Source: Methanoculleus bourgensis MS2 (GTDB taxonomy: Archaea; Halobacteriota; Methanomicrobia; Methanomicrobiales; Methanoculleaceae). From it: DNA of 64,000 nt. How positions within the stretch are numbered: the stretch's first letter is position 1; each line of letters begins with the position of its first letter. The notes below the pieces were generated by a model. That model was not told the origin of the DNA and ran no database searches. It saw nothing but the letters and a program-made list of their open reading frames with translations. The position numbers and the translations under genes were made by a program. Positions 23,196 to 31,183 of this stretch are shown here, one piece after another. The stretch spans positions 1,674,001 through 1,738,000 of the forward strand of contig NC_018227.2 in the NCBI RefSeq assembly GCF_000304355.2, given 5' to 3'.

Positions 23196-25826
23196 ATGGG
23201 AAGATGGATACACGCATACCAGATCGTCGCCGGGCTGCTCCTCCTGGTGACCCCTGCCGCTGCCCTGATACCCGATACGGTTGAGATCAGCACAGATACC
23301 GAATGGCTGACGGTGGGGAGCAGCGACACCGCGACCATCACGGTGCAGGTCGAAAACAGCACCTCAGGGAGCACCCTGATCGGGAGAACCACGATTGAAT
23401 TTGCGGTGGATAGCACCTTTGGGAGCATAACGCCCGCCGTCGCCACGACCGACGCCACCGGCATGGCGACGGCGGTCTTCACCCCCGCAACCGCCAGCGG
23501 GACCGCCCCGATCACGGTGACCGTCTCGTACAGGGACGAGGAGGGAGCGCTGGTGCAGACAAAGACGGTCATGCAGCAGATCGACCACGCGGCCCCATAC
23601 AAGATTGAAAACATCTGGTACGAGCCCGAGGTGACCGTCGGGGGGACGACGGATATCGCCGTCCGGATGGTCGACCGGTATGGAAACCCGGTTGACAACC
23701 GGAAGATAGCCGAGACCGTGGGCTTCATGGTGGGCTCGCCCTCCGGGAACGCGGCGTTCGGCGGTGCCGATGTCGATGTGGACGCTGCCGGGAACGCCAC
23801 CATAACACTCCGGGTCGACACGCTGCCGGGCGAGAACATCGTCCTGGTAAGCCCGCCCGAACCGCTGCCTGACCGCTACCTGACGATACACGGCGTGGCA
23901 AACGGAGAGCCCTGTGCGATGGAGATCGACGTCCAGCCCGGGGGAGACCTGCCCTGCGTCATCGCCGACGGTTCAAGCCGGTTCCTCATCACCAGCACGC
24001 TCCTCGACGAGTTTGGGAACCCGTCATGCGGGAGGGAGCTTGCGATAACCACGAATGCGAGCGGCGAAGAGGAGACGCTGGTGGCGACGAATGCCTACGG
24101 CCAGGCGAAGGTCAGTTACGGTCCACAGGAGATGACCGGCGGCGTCACCATCACGGCGACCGCAGTCGACAACGCCTCAGTCACCCGGTCCCGGGAGATC
24201 GCGTTCGTCAGCAGCGACCCGACAAACCTCCTCATCTCCACCTGCCCCGAGACGATGCCGAGCAGTGACGTGCCTGGTTCTGCCCCGACAGTCATACGGG
24301 CGAAGGTCGTCGACCGGTTTGGTAACCCGGTCGCAGGAGAAACTGTCGGGTTCTCGATACAAAATATCGTGGTGGATGACTGCTATAACCAGACCTCGGC
24401 CCCGTCGCTCTCCGGGGCGAGTGCCATCACCAATACATACGGCATCGCGTCCGTAGAGTTTACCCCGGGCGCGTTCACCACCGAGTACCGGGCTCCCGGC
24501 TACAGTCCGGCCGCAACCGGCACCTGCAAAGTCGTCGCGGCGTGGAATGGTATCGAGCGCCCCATCACCCTGACCTGGGTGAACTACCCCTATCTCTCCA
24601 TCACGACAAACGTCACCCCTGATGTGGTCACGGTGAACGATACGGTCGATGTCACCATCCAGCTGAAGGGGGACGGCTGGGCAATCCCCCGGTATGCGCC
24701 CATCGATGTGGTCATCCTCCTTGACCGGGGAGAGGGGATGCTCCTGAACGATGAGGACAATAAAACCGCTGGTGAAAAAAAGAAAGATATGCACGACCGG
24801 ATGGTCTATGCCCGTGCCGCAGCTGGAGAGTTCGCCCGGTACATCGACACTGATATCGGCCTCTGGCAGAATAACCGTGTCGGCCTCATGCTGTACGGCG
24901 ACAAGCCCATGCCGTCGCTGTATCCAGGCGGCAAGATCGATATCCTGAATCTGCCTAACGACTACAACTGGGTCAATGACGTGGGGGAGGACGGGAATCC
25001 CGGTGATGATGAGGAATACGTGAAGGTTCACTATCCTGGTAACGGCGAGGTCAGGTATGAGGATTATGCCGATCTCAAGAACGGCCTGACCCCGGGCAAC
25101 TCTCCAGCCATCCATGACTCCCTCTGGAACGTAGTGCCGATGAAGAACAGTAAGGAGGGTAATCCGAGTGCCCCGCTCCGTTATGGGCTGTATAAGGCGA
25201 TAAAAACGCTTGAGGATACTCCCCCGACCAGCGAGGACTCCGTGCAGGCGGTCGTCGTCCTGATGCAGAGCCGGTACAGTTATTATGGCAGCCCGTTTGG
25301 GCCGGATGCCGACGGAGTTGCGGTTTCTAACCCGGAGGATTGCGGGCCTGATTCGATTAACTACGTCCGGTTCGACGACCTCGGGGATCAGCAGAATCTG
25401 GCAAAGTATGCAAAGAGTAGGGGGATCCAGATCTTCCCGATCTACTATACGGGGAGCGGATCCCAGGCACAGGAGGATATCCCCCGCCGCCTGGCAGAGG
25501 AGTCCGGCGGTGAGTACTTCTTTGCCAACAATCATGCTGTGCTCGAGCAGGCATTTGAAGCGATCGCCAAGAGACTCATGACCGAGGCCGGCGTCAACAC
25601 CACAATGGACGTCGCCTTCGAGAACGTTGAGGTGAACAGCGCCCCGGTCCCCGGCAACCAGGTCTTCAAATACGTCCCCGAGGTAGGGATCTCGACCGCC
25701 ATCAAGAGTTGGGTCGAGAACGAGACGGGACGTCATACGATCATCTCGAACACCACCGACCAGAGCGACGAATGGGAGAAGAACCAGAGCCTGCACTTCG
25801 ATATCGGCACCATCCGTCTCAACTAG
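23196..25826 (+). CDS. secreted Ig-like/von Willebrand A domain protein, paralog 2, ended by an amber codon
   Basis: The paralog begins with a signal peptide ('MGRWIHAYQIVAGLLLLVTP'); the frame is open 12 codons further upstream but those add no signal sequence. Ig-like domains and the 'TWVNYPYLSITT' bridge match the sisters. The metal-site motif has become DRGEGM (residues 510-515), losing both MIDAS serines. The von Willebrand region is also longer, with an acidic insert ('VNDVGEDGNPGDDEEYVKV'). Reading stops at TAG (25824-25826), exactly where both sisters have CAG (Gln) in 'LGQTWE'. The downstream frame remains intact to 26306. The gene is either a recent nonsense allele or translated by readthrough. 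Confidence 0.75.
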   Translation: MGRWIHAYQIVAGLLLLVTPAAALIPDTVEISTDTEWLTVGSSDTATITVQVENSTSGSTLIGRTTIEFAVDSTFGSITPAVATTDATGMATAVFTPATASGTAPITVTVSYRDEEGALVQTKTVMQQIDHAAPYKIENIWYEPEVTVGGTTDIAVRMVDRYGNPVDNRKIAETVGFMVGSPSGNAAFGGADVDVDAAGNATITLRVDTLPGENIVLVSPPEPLPDRYLTIHGVANGEPCAMEIDVQPGGDLPCVIADGSSRFLITSTLLDEFGNPSCGRELAITTNASGEEETLVATNAYGQAKVSYGPQEMTGGVTITATAVDNASVTRSREIAFVSSDPTNLLISTCPETMPSSDVPGSAPTVIRAKVVDRFGNPVAGETVGFSIQNIVVDDCYNQTSAPSLSGASAITNTYGIASVEFTPGAFTTEYRAPGYSPAATGTCKVVAAWNGIERPITLTWVNYPYLSITTNVTPDVVTVNDTVDVTIQLKGDGWAIPRYAPIDVVILLDRGEGMLLNDEDNKTAGEKKKDMHDRMVYARAAAGEFARYIDTDIGLWQNNRVGLMLYGDKPMPSLYPGGKIDILNLPNDYNWVNDVGEDGNPGDDEEYVKVHYPGNGEVRYEDYADLKNGLTPGNSPAIHDSLWNVVPMKNSKEGNPSAPLRYGLYKAIKTLEDTPPTSEDSVQAVVVLMQSRYSYYGSPFGPDADGVAVSNPEDCGPDSINYVRFDDLGDQQNLAKYAKSRGIQIFPIYYTGSGSQAQEDIPRRLAEESGGEYFFANNHAVLEQAFEAIAKRLMTEAGVNTTMDVAFENVEVNSAPVPGNQVFKYVPEVGISTAIKSWVENETGRHTIISNTTDQSDEWEKNQSLHFDIGTIRLN

Positions 25827-26306
25827 ACCTGGGAGGCAACCTTCAGGCTCAAGGTCCTCGATGAAGGGACGATCAGCCTCTTCGGGGACGGTGCGACCAT
25901 TACCTTCAACGAACGCGACCGGGTGCCGATCCCCCGGGTCTACATCACGGCGTTTGGTGAGGAGAACACCACCATGGATACCTGGTCGCTCAACGTCACC
26001 AACCTCAACTGTGCTTCCCAGGCCACTGAGTTCCTCTCCATGACCTGGGACCTCAACTACACCGGGGAGAAGGAGGCCATGCAGGAGATATCCTGCACGG
26101 GCGACGACGGATACATACGGGCGCTTGGCACCCGACCATCCTCGCAGGGTGCACACAAGATGGAGGCCTGCTTCGACGTCCGGGACCTCCCCCCGGGAGA
26201 TTATACCATCCGTGTCCGGGCCACTGCCCCTGATGCCCCGGTATCGCAGGATACCTGTTTAGTCCGTATCGGAGACGGGCAGAAGGCTTACATCCGGATC
26301 CAGTGA
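25827..26306 (+). pseudogene. in-frame continuation of paralog 2 beyond the amber codon
   Basis: Without any frame change the sequence continues 'TWEATFRLKVLDEGTISLF', then 'NLTNLNCASQ'-like and 'DVRDLPPGDYTIRVRA' segments, and ends 'GQKAYIRIQ' before TGA. This matches the C-terminal ~155 residues of the two sisters, including their shared 'K.YI.I' ending. No additional stop or indel is present, so decay is very recent or selection is still acting. The in-frame ATG at 25923 is internal and not a credible start. Confidence 0.75.
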
Positions 26307-26719
26307 TCACCCTGCGGCAGGGTATCCCCGGGCCGCTCATTTTCCGGCTGCCGAGCAGGTGGCGGGCATCCGCCCGGTTACCTGCACGACCTCGTATTTA
26401 ATAATCGTGGCATGCTCTTCTCATAGGTTATGGGAAATTTCATCAAAATCCGGTAATATTCATTCTTTGAGCGTATTGATATATTTCACCGCTTATTTAC
26501 AGATACTAAATGTGCGAAAAATAGAGCAGGCAATTAGTATATGAACATTGTGCCCCCCGAGTGGTAATTTTTACCGAAACTTCATTTGAAATAAACTCTT
26601 AATTGCCGGGATAACCAGAATTGGCGTGACAAAAGGGGCCTGAAATTTCCCCGCCATCCATAGGGCCAAATAAAAATGATTATATATATGATCCGGGATC
26701 AGGGCTCTCTGATCTCGCT
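26307..26719. other. intergenic region ahead of vWA paralog 3
   Basis: About 410 bp hold no gene I can support. The segment is more AT-rich than its neighbours. AAAAGGGGCCTGAAATTT lies near 26633 and TGATTATATATATGATCC near 26678-26695, the latter a strong TATA-type promoter about 30 nt before the coding start region. The AAAGGGGCCT motif also occurs near 19705 and 37793. Confidence 0.4.
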
Positions 26720-29626
26720 ATGAATTTCTCAAAATTAATCCCTCTCACGATCCTTCTCTGCCTGATCATGCCTGGGGTGGGCGCGACAGGCGCAGACCTG
26801 ATCAACCTCACAAGCGGCGCCAACTGGCTGGTGGCGAACGGGGCCGATTCAACCCAGATAACCGTGCAGGTGCTCGACGGGAACGGGACGCCCCTCATGG
26901 ACTGCGCTGTGGCGCTCCACGTTGACCCGGTCTTCGGCCGCCTGACCCCGGCAACCGTCACCACCGGGGCGTCCGGGGCCGCCGTCACCACGTTCACCAC
27001 CAATAAGACGAGCGGTGTTGCCATGATAACCGCTCGCGCCAGGGCGGTGGAGACAACGTTTGCGCAGAAGATCGACCATGATCTCCCCCCCTACCAGATA
27101 TCGCGCCTCATATACGCTCCAGAGGTGCCCGCGGGCAACACCACCACCATCACCCTGGGGCTTGCCGACCGGCACGGGAATCCGGTGGATAACCGAAAGG
27201 TTGCCGAGACCGTGCGCTTCAGCGTCGGTTCGGTGAACGATGATGCGGTCTTCATCGACGGGGGGACGCCGGTGCGTGACCTCGAACAGGCAGTCGACGC
27301 CACAGGTAACGTCTCAGTCCCGCTCAGGACCGGCCGCACCGCCGGTGAAAACATCGTCCGGATAACCGTCAACCCGGGCGGCATCGAACGCTACATCTCT
27401 ATCCGCGGGATGCCCACCGGGCATCCCGCTGCGATCACCGCATCTGTCAGGCCAGATGCCAACCCGGTCCCCTACCAGCCCGCTGACGGCAAGAGCACCT
27501 TCACCCTCTCCTTCACGCTCTTTGACTCCTGGGGCAACCCGGCAGCCGGCCGCGACATCCGGGTCGGCACATCACTCGGAGAAGACGCGGTCCTGATGAC
27601 GAACGGCCGGGGTGGGGTTGCATTCACCTACGGTCCAAAGGGTACCACAGGCAGGGTCACCATCACCGCGACGGCCATCGACAACCAGAGCGTAACCACA
27701 TCAAAGACCGTTGAGTTCATTCATACTGACCCGGTGGAGATGCTTCTTTCGGCAAGCCCACAGTCCATGCCGAGCCGGGATGTTAACGGGAATTCTGTCT
27801 CGGAACTCCGGGCCAAGGTGATGGATATCAAGGGAAACCCGGCTGCGGGCGAGACAGTGGAGTTTAAGATTGTAGCAAACAGTTCCGCACCCTATAACCA
27901 GACCGTGGACCAGAAGCTGGAGAAGGTGTCCGCGACCACCGATAGAGACGGGTATGCCGTCGTTAAGTTCTATCCTGGTGCCTTTACGGCAGACCGGAAG
28001 GCGCCGGGCTGGGACGCCGCTGCGAAGGGCACGGCGACTGTCCGGGCGACGTGGGAGAACAAAGCCCTGGGCCGCAACGCCACCCAGGATATCACCCTGA
28101 CCTGGATGAACTACCCCTACCTCTCCGTGGAGACGAACGTCTCCTCTCCGAGGGTTGAGGTGAACGAGACGGTCGATGTCACCATCAGGCTGAAAGGCGA
28201 TGGCTGGGCGCTCCAGCCTGACCCGATCGATGTGATGCTGGTGATCGATCGGTCGGGGAGTATGGAAGGCCAGAGGCTTGCTGATGCTAAATCTGCTGCA
28301 AAGACCTTTGTAGGAAAGATGGATTCCAGCCGGGACAGGATTGGCCTGATATCCTACAGCACTAACGCTTCACGCAATCAGCCTCTGACCAATAGTTATT
28401 CGACCGTGAACAATTCGATTGATAGCCTCAAGGCCAATGGATGGACTGCCACGAGAAAAGCGCTGTATGTCGCCATCAAGGAGGTGGCTACTAATCCGAG
28501 ACCCAACGCCATCCCGGCCGTGATCCTGATGACCGATGGCGAGTACAACTACTACGGCGACCCGCTTGCACGAGGTACGGGAAGTAATAGCTATAACTGG
28601 GGTAGCACCCAGACAAGTGGGTATTACTACTTCTCGGATCTTGGGGGTTCCATAGATGATGGCAAAGGCCTCTCTACCAATCAGAATATGTCTGTCTATG
28701 CGAATAACAATGACACCCGGCTGTACACAATATCGTTCTCGAACGGTATTAAGCCGGGCAGCACAACACAGACGACACTGGATACCCTCGCAAAGGCTAC
28801 CGGTGGCAAACACTACCATGCAGTCACCGGTGACAACCTTACCCGGATCTACACCGAGATCGCCGGAGAACTCAAGACCGAGGCCGGCGTCAACACCGCC
28901 ATGAACCTCGACTTTGGCACGATCCAGGTCAACGATGAAGAACGGGCGGGATCTGAGGTCTTCACCTACGTCCACGAAGACGAGATCTCGACCGCCATCG
29001 AGAGCTGGATCAACAACGAGGCCGGGCACCGCCGCGAGATCATCCCCCGCCACACCCGCGACGACACATTAAACTGGACAGCGTCCTCCCCGCACCTCCC
29101 CTTCGATATCGGCACGGTCCAGCTCGGCCAGACCTGGGAGGCGACGTTCCGTCTTGCGGTGCTCGCTGACGGCAACATCAACATCTTCGGGCCCGGCTCG
29201 GTGATCACGTTCAATGGCGCGGCAGAGCTCGGCCTCCCTGCGACCTTCATCACGGCCGTGCCTGACCTCAACAACACGGGCATCGAGCATGGGACGCTAC
29301 ACCTCACAAACCCGCGCTACACCAGCGTAGAGGTGCCTGACTTCCTCACCGCCGCCTGGGACCTCGTGTACACCGGGTCGGGAACCGTGACTGAAACCGT
29401 CGAATACTCAAACGACGGCGGCTTCTCCTGGGTGCGGTTCGATACCCTGACCGCAGACAACGCCACGACCGGGGGCGTCACCACCCTTGACGTCAGGAAC
29501 CTTCCGCCTGGAGAGTACCGGGTCCGGGTGCACGCTGATGCGGACGATGCACCCTACACCCCGCCGCTTGCGTTTCCGCCTATCCAGATCGGGGACCGGC
29601 AAAAGCCGTATATCCGGCTCACATAA
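26720..29626 (+). CDS. secreted Ig-like/von Willebrand A domain protein, paralog 3
   Basis: The 968-residue product has a signal peptide ('MNFSKLIPLTILLCLIMPGV'), Ig-like domains with repeated 'D.WGNP/D.HGNP' turns, the 'TWMNYPYLSVETNVSSP' bridge, and a von Willebrand A domain with intact MIDAS DRSGSM at residues 510-515. It ends 'IQIGDRQKPYIRLT', like its sisters, without a membrane anchor. The segment 'EIAGELKTEAGVNTAMNLDF' after the vWA domain is nearly identical in all three proteins. Of the three, paralogs 1 and 3 look functional. A separate promoter upstream suggests independent transcription. Confidence 0.8.
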   Translation: MNFSKLIPLTILLCLIMPGVGATGADLINLTSGANWLVANGADSTQITVQVLDGNGTPLMDCAVALHVDPVFGRLTPATVTTGASGAAVTTFTTNKTSGVAMITARARAVETTFAQKIDHDLPPYQISRLIYAPEVPAGNTTTITLGLADRHGNPVDNRKVAETVRFSVGSVNDDAVFIDGGTPVRDLEQAVDATGNVSVPLRTGRTAGENIVRITVNPGGIERYISIRGMPTGHPAAITASVRPDANPVPYQPADGKSTFTLSFTLFDSWGNPAAGRDIRVGTSLGEDAVLMTNGRGGVAFTYGPKGTTGRVTITATAIDNQSVTTSKTVEFIHTDPVEMLLSASPQSMPSRDVNGNSVSELRAKVMDIKGNPAAGETVEFKIVANSSAPYNQTVDQKLEKVSATTDRDGYAVVKFYPGAFTADRKAPGWDAAAKGTATVRATWENKALGRNATQDITLTWMNYPYLSVETNVSSPRVEVNETVDVTIRLKGDGWALQPDPIDVMLVIDRSGSMEGQRLADAKSAAKTFVGKMDSSRDRIGLISYSTNASRNQPLTNSYSTVNNSIDSLKANGWTATRKALYVAIKEVATNPRPNAIPAVILMTDGEYNYYGDPLARGTGSNSYNWGSTQTSGYYYFSDLGGSIDDGKGLSTNQNMSVYANNNDTRLYTISFSNGIKPGSTTQTTLDTLAKATGGKHYHAVTGDNLTRIYTEIAGELKTEAGVNTAMNLDFGTIQVNDEERAGSEVFTYVHEDEISTAIESWINNEAGHRREIIPRHTRDDTLNWTASSPHLPFDIGTVQLGQTWEATFRLAVLADGNINIFGPGSVITFNGAAELGLPATFITAVPDLNNTGIEHGTLHLTNPRYTSVEVPDFLTAAWDLVYTGSGTVTETVEYSNDGGFSWVRFDTLTADNATTGGVTTLDVRNLPPGEYRVRVHADADDAPYTPPLAFPPIQIGDRQKPYIRLT

Positions 29627-29665
29627 CAATTTTTCCGGGCACGCATCGCGCACCCGAAGAACTGA

Positions 29666-29737
29666 CGGACCCAGCGGGAATTGAACCCGCGTCCTTGGGT
29701 TCGAAGCCCAAAAGGATGTCCTCTACCCCATGGGTCC
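29666..29737 (-). tRNA. tRNA-Arg (TCG anticodon)
   Basis: On the minus strand the acceptor arms GGACCCA and TGGGTCC pair fully with discriminator G. The anticodon stem TTGGG/CCCAA encloses CTTCGAA, giving anticodon TCG. The T loop contains GTTCAATTC. It has no intron and CCA is not encoded. It is convergent with the vWA paralog 3 gene. Confidence 0.95.
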
Positions 29738-29792
29738 CCTCATGGTTTTCTATCATAAGATATTAAGCGTTTTTGTGCCGGTACAGTACACA

Positions 29793-30218
29793 ATGATTCT
29801 ATCATCCAGCGAAATCGGTCGCCGGCGCGAAGCCGGCGATCTCGTCATTGAGCCATACCACAGCGCATCCCAGCAGCCCGCATCCTACGACCTCCGGGTG
29901 GCCGAAGCAACCACGCTCCGGTGCGGCGCCTGCACCCTCGTCCCCTCGATCGAGTGGGTGGAACTCCCCGCCGACCTTGCGGCAACCCTCCGGTGCCGCT
30001 CCTCGCTCGCCCGCCGCGGCATCCTCCTCGGCGGTGGGTTCGTGGATCCCGGGTTCCGCGGCCAGCTGACGCTCTGCCTGACCAACATGGGTGCTGAGCC
30101 CGTCACCCTCGCGGAAGGAGACCGGGTCGTGCAGATGGTCATCCAGGAAGTCAGGAACGGCGACCGGCTCTACCAGGGCAGGTATCAGGACAGCAGAGGT
30201 GCGGTGGAGACGCGATGA
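29793..30218 (+). CDS. dut: archaeal dUTPase of the dCTP deaminase superfamily
   Basis: The 141-residue protein has the family core 'LRCRSSLARRGILLGGGFVD' followed by 'PGFRGQLTLCLTN'. In dCTP deaminases a catalytic Glu sits in the 'TLE' position; here it is Cys ('TLCLTN'). That argues for dUTP hydrolysis without deamination, as in the archaeal dUTPase subfamily. The enzyme would make dUMP, substrate of the thymidylate synthase at 3.6-4.3 kb. The ATG at 29793 gives the family's N-terminus 'MILSSSEIGRRREAGDLVI'. GATATTAAGC about 35 nt upstream is a likely TATA element. Confidence 0.8.
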   Translation: MILSSSEIGRRREAGDLVIEPYHSASQQPASYDLRVAEATTLRCGACTLVPSIEWVELPADLAATLRCRSSLARRGILLGGGFVDPGFRGQLTLCLTNMGAEPVTLAEGDRVVQMVIQEVRNGDRLYQGRYQDSRGAVETR

Positions 30219-31183
30219 GCCCGGAGATACGTTCGGAACGAAAATACCTCGAGATTCTCCGGATCCTCGCGGAGTCGCACGAACCCCTGGGTGCCAAACG
30301 GTTGAGCGAGAAGATGGCCGAGCGGGGTTTCGTCCTGAGCGACCGCGCGGTCCAGTATTACCTCCAGTACCTCGACGAGACCGGGTTCACGAAGAAGGTC
30401 GGGAACCGGGGGCGCATCCTCACCGAGGCGGGAACCGCCGAGAGCGAACGCGCGCTCGTCGACGAGAGGATCGGGTTCATCATATCAAGGCTCGAGCAGC
30501 TTGCGTTCCAGAGCACCTTCGACCCCGCAACCGGCACGGGGAGCGTTGCCTACAACCTCTCCTTCGTGCGGGAGGAGGACCTCGGGGGCGTCACGGCAGC
30601 CTTCGACGAGGTGGCAGCCGCAGGTTATGGGTTCCTGAACACCTACCTGATAATCGATTCCGACCCCCGCATACCGGAAGGGCACACCGGGATCATAACC
30701 GCCTGCAGCGTCACGCTGGACGGCGTCCTCCAGAAGACGGGCATCCCGGCAAGGCTCGAGTACGCCGGGAGGTTCGCCGTCGACAATGACGGCCCGGCTC
30801 GGTTCCTCGACCTCATCGGCTACCGGGGAACATCGGTCGACCCGCTCCATCTCTTCATATCGGCCGGGCTCACGTCGATCAACCGGCTTGTGACGACCCG
30901 GTCCGGCGTCGCGCTTGCAAACGTCCGCGAGGTGCCTGCGGCCGCGCATGACCGGGTGGAGGAGGCCGTCAGGCTGATGGCAAAATGTGGGTTTGTCTTC
31001 CCTGCCGGGGGCGGCACCGGGGGGTTCAACCTCCCGGAGCACCCCTACCGGCTCGCCATCGTCGCGTTTTCCGGCATGAATATGGTGGGAAATGCCATCG
31101 AGAAGGGCTACGCCATCAGAACCGAGATCGGCGCTGGAAGCATACCGTTTGAGAAAATAGGGGACGCTACAGGATCCAGGTGA
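30215..31183 (+). CDS. nrpR: NrpR-type transcriptional repressor of nitrogen assimilation
   Basis: The 322-residue protein has an N-terminal winged helix (residues ~8-75, 'LEILRILAESHEPLGAKRLS', 'LSDRAVQYYLQYLDETGF') and a single DUF128/NRD domain behind it ('GFIISRLEQLAF', 'GIITACSVTLDGVLQKTGIP', 'AGLTSINRLVTTRSGVALAN', 'VGNAIEKGYA'). NrpR binds operators of nif and glnK genes and is released by 2-oxoglutarate. One NRD domain matches the NrpRI layout; a second subunit could exist elsewhere. Its start overlaps the dut stop by 4 nt, and its 3' end overlaps the convergent tubulin-like gene by 17 nt. Confidence 0.82.
   Translation: MSPEIRSERKYLEILRILAESHEPLGAKRLSEKMAERGFVLSDRAVQYYLQYLDETGFTKKVGNRGRILTEAGTAESERALVDERIGFIISRLEQLAFQSTFDPATGTGSVAYNLSFVREEDLGGVTAAFDEVAAAGYGFLNTYLIIDSDPRIPEGHTGIITACSVTLDGVLQKTGIPARLEYAGRFAVDNDGPARFLDLIGYRGTSVDPLHLFISAGLTSINRLVTTRSGVALANVREVPAAAHDRVEEAVRLMAKCGFVFPAGGGTGGFNLPEHPYRLAIVAFSGMNMVGNAIEKGYAIRTEIGAGSIPFEKIGDATGSR

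Noticed and set aside
25824-25826. Pyrrolysine codon
   Set aside because: The residue in both sisters is Gln, the site is not a methyltransferase, and no pyl gene is in the window. It was kept only as an amber codon to be checked.
24177-26156. 659-codon minus-strand frame opposite vWA paralog 2
   Set aside because: Long antisense frames are common in this high-GC sequence; the plus strand has signal peptide, domains and paralogs.
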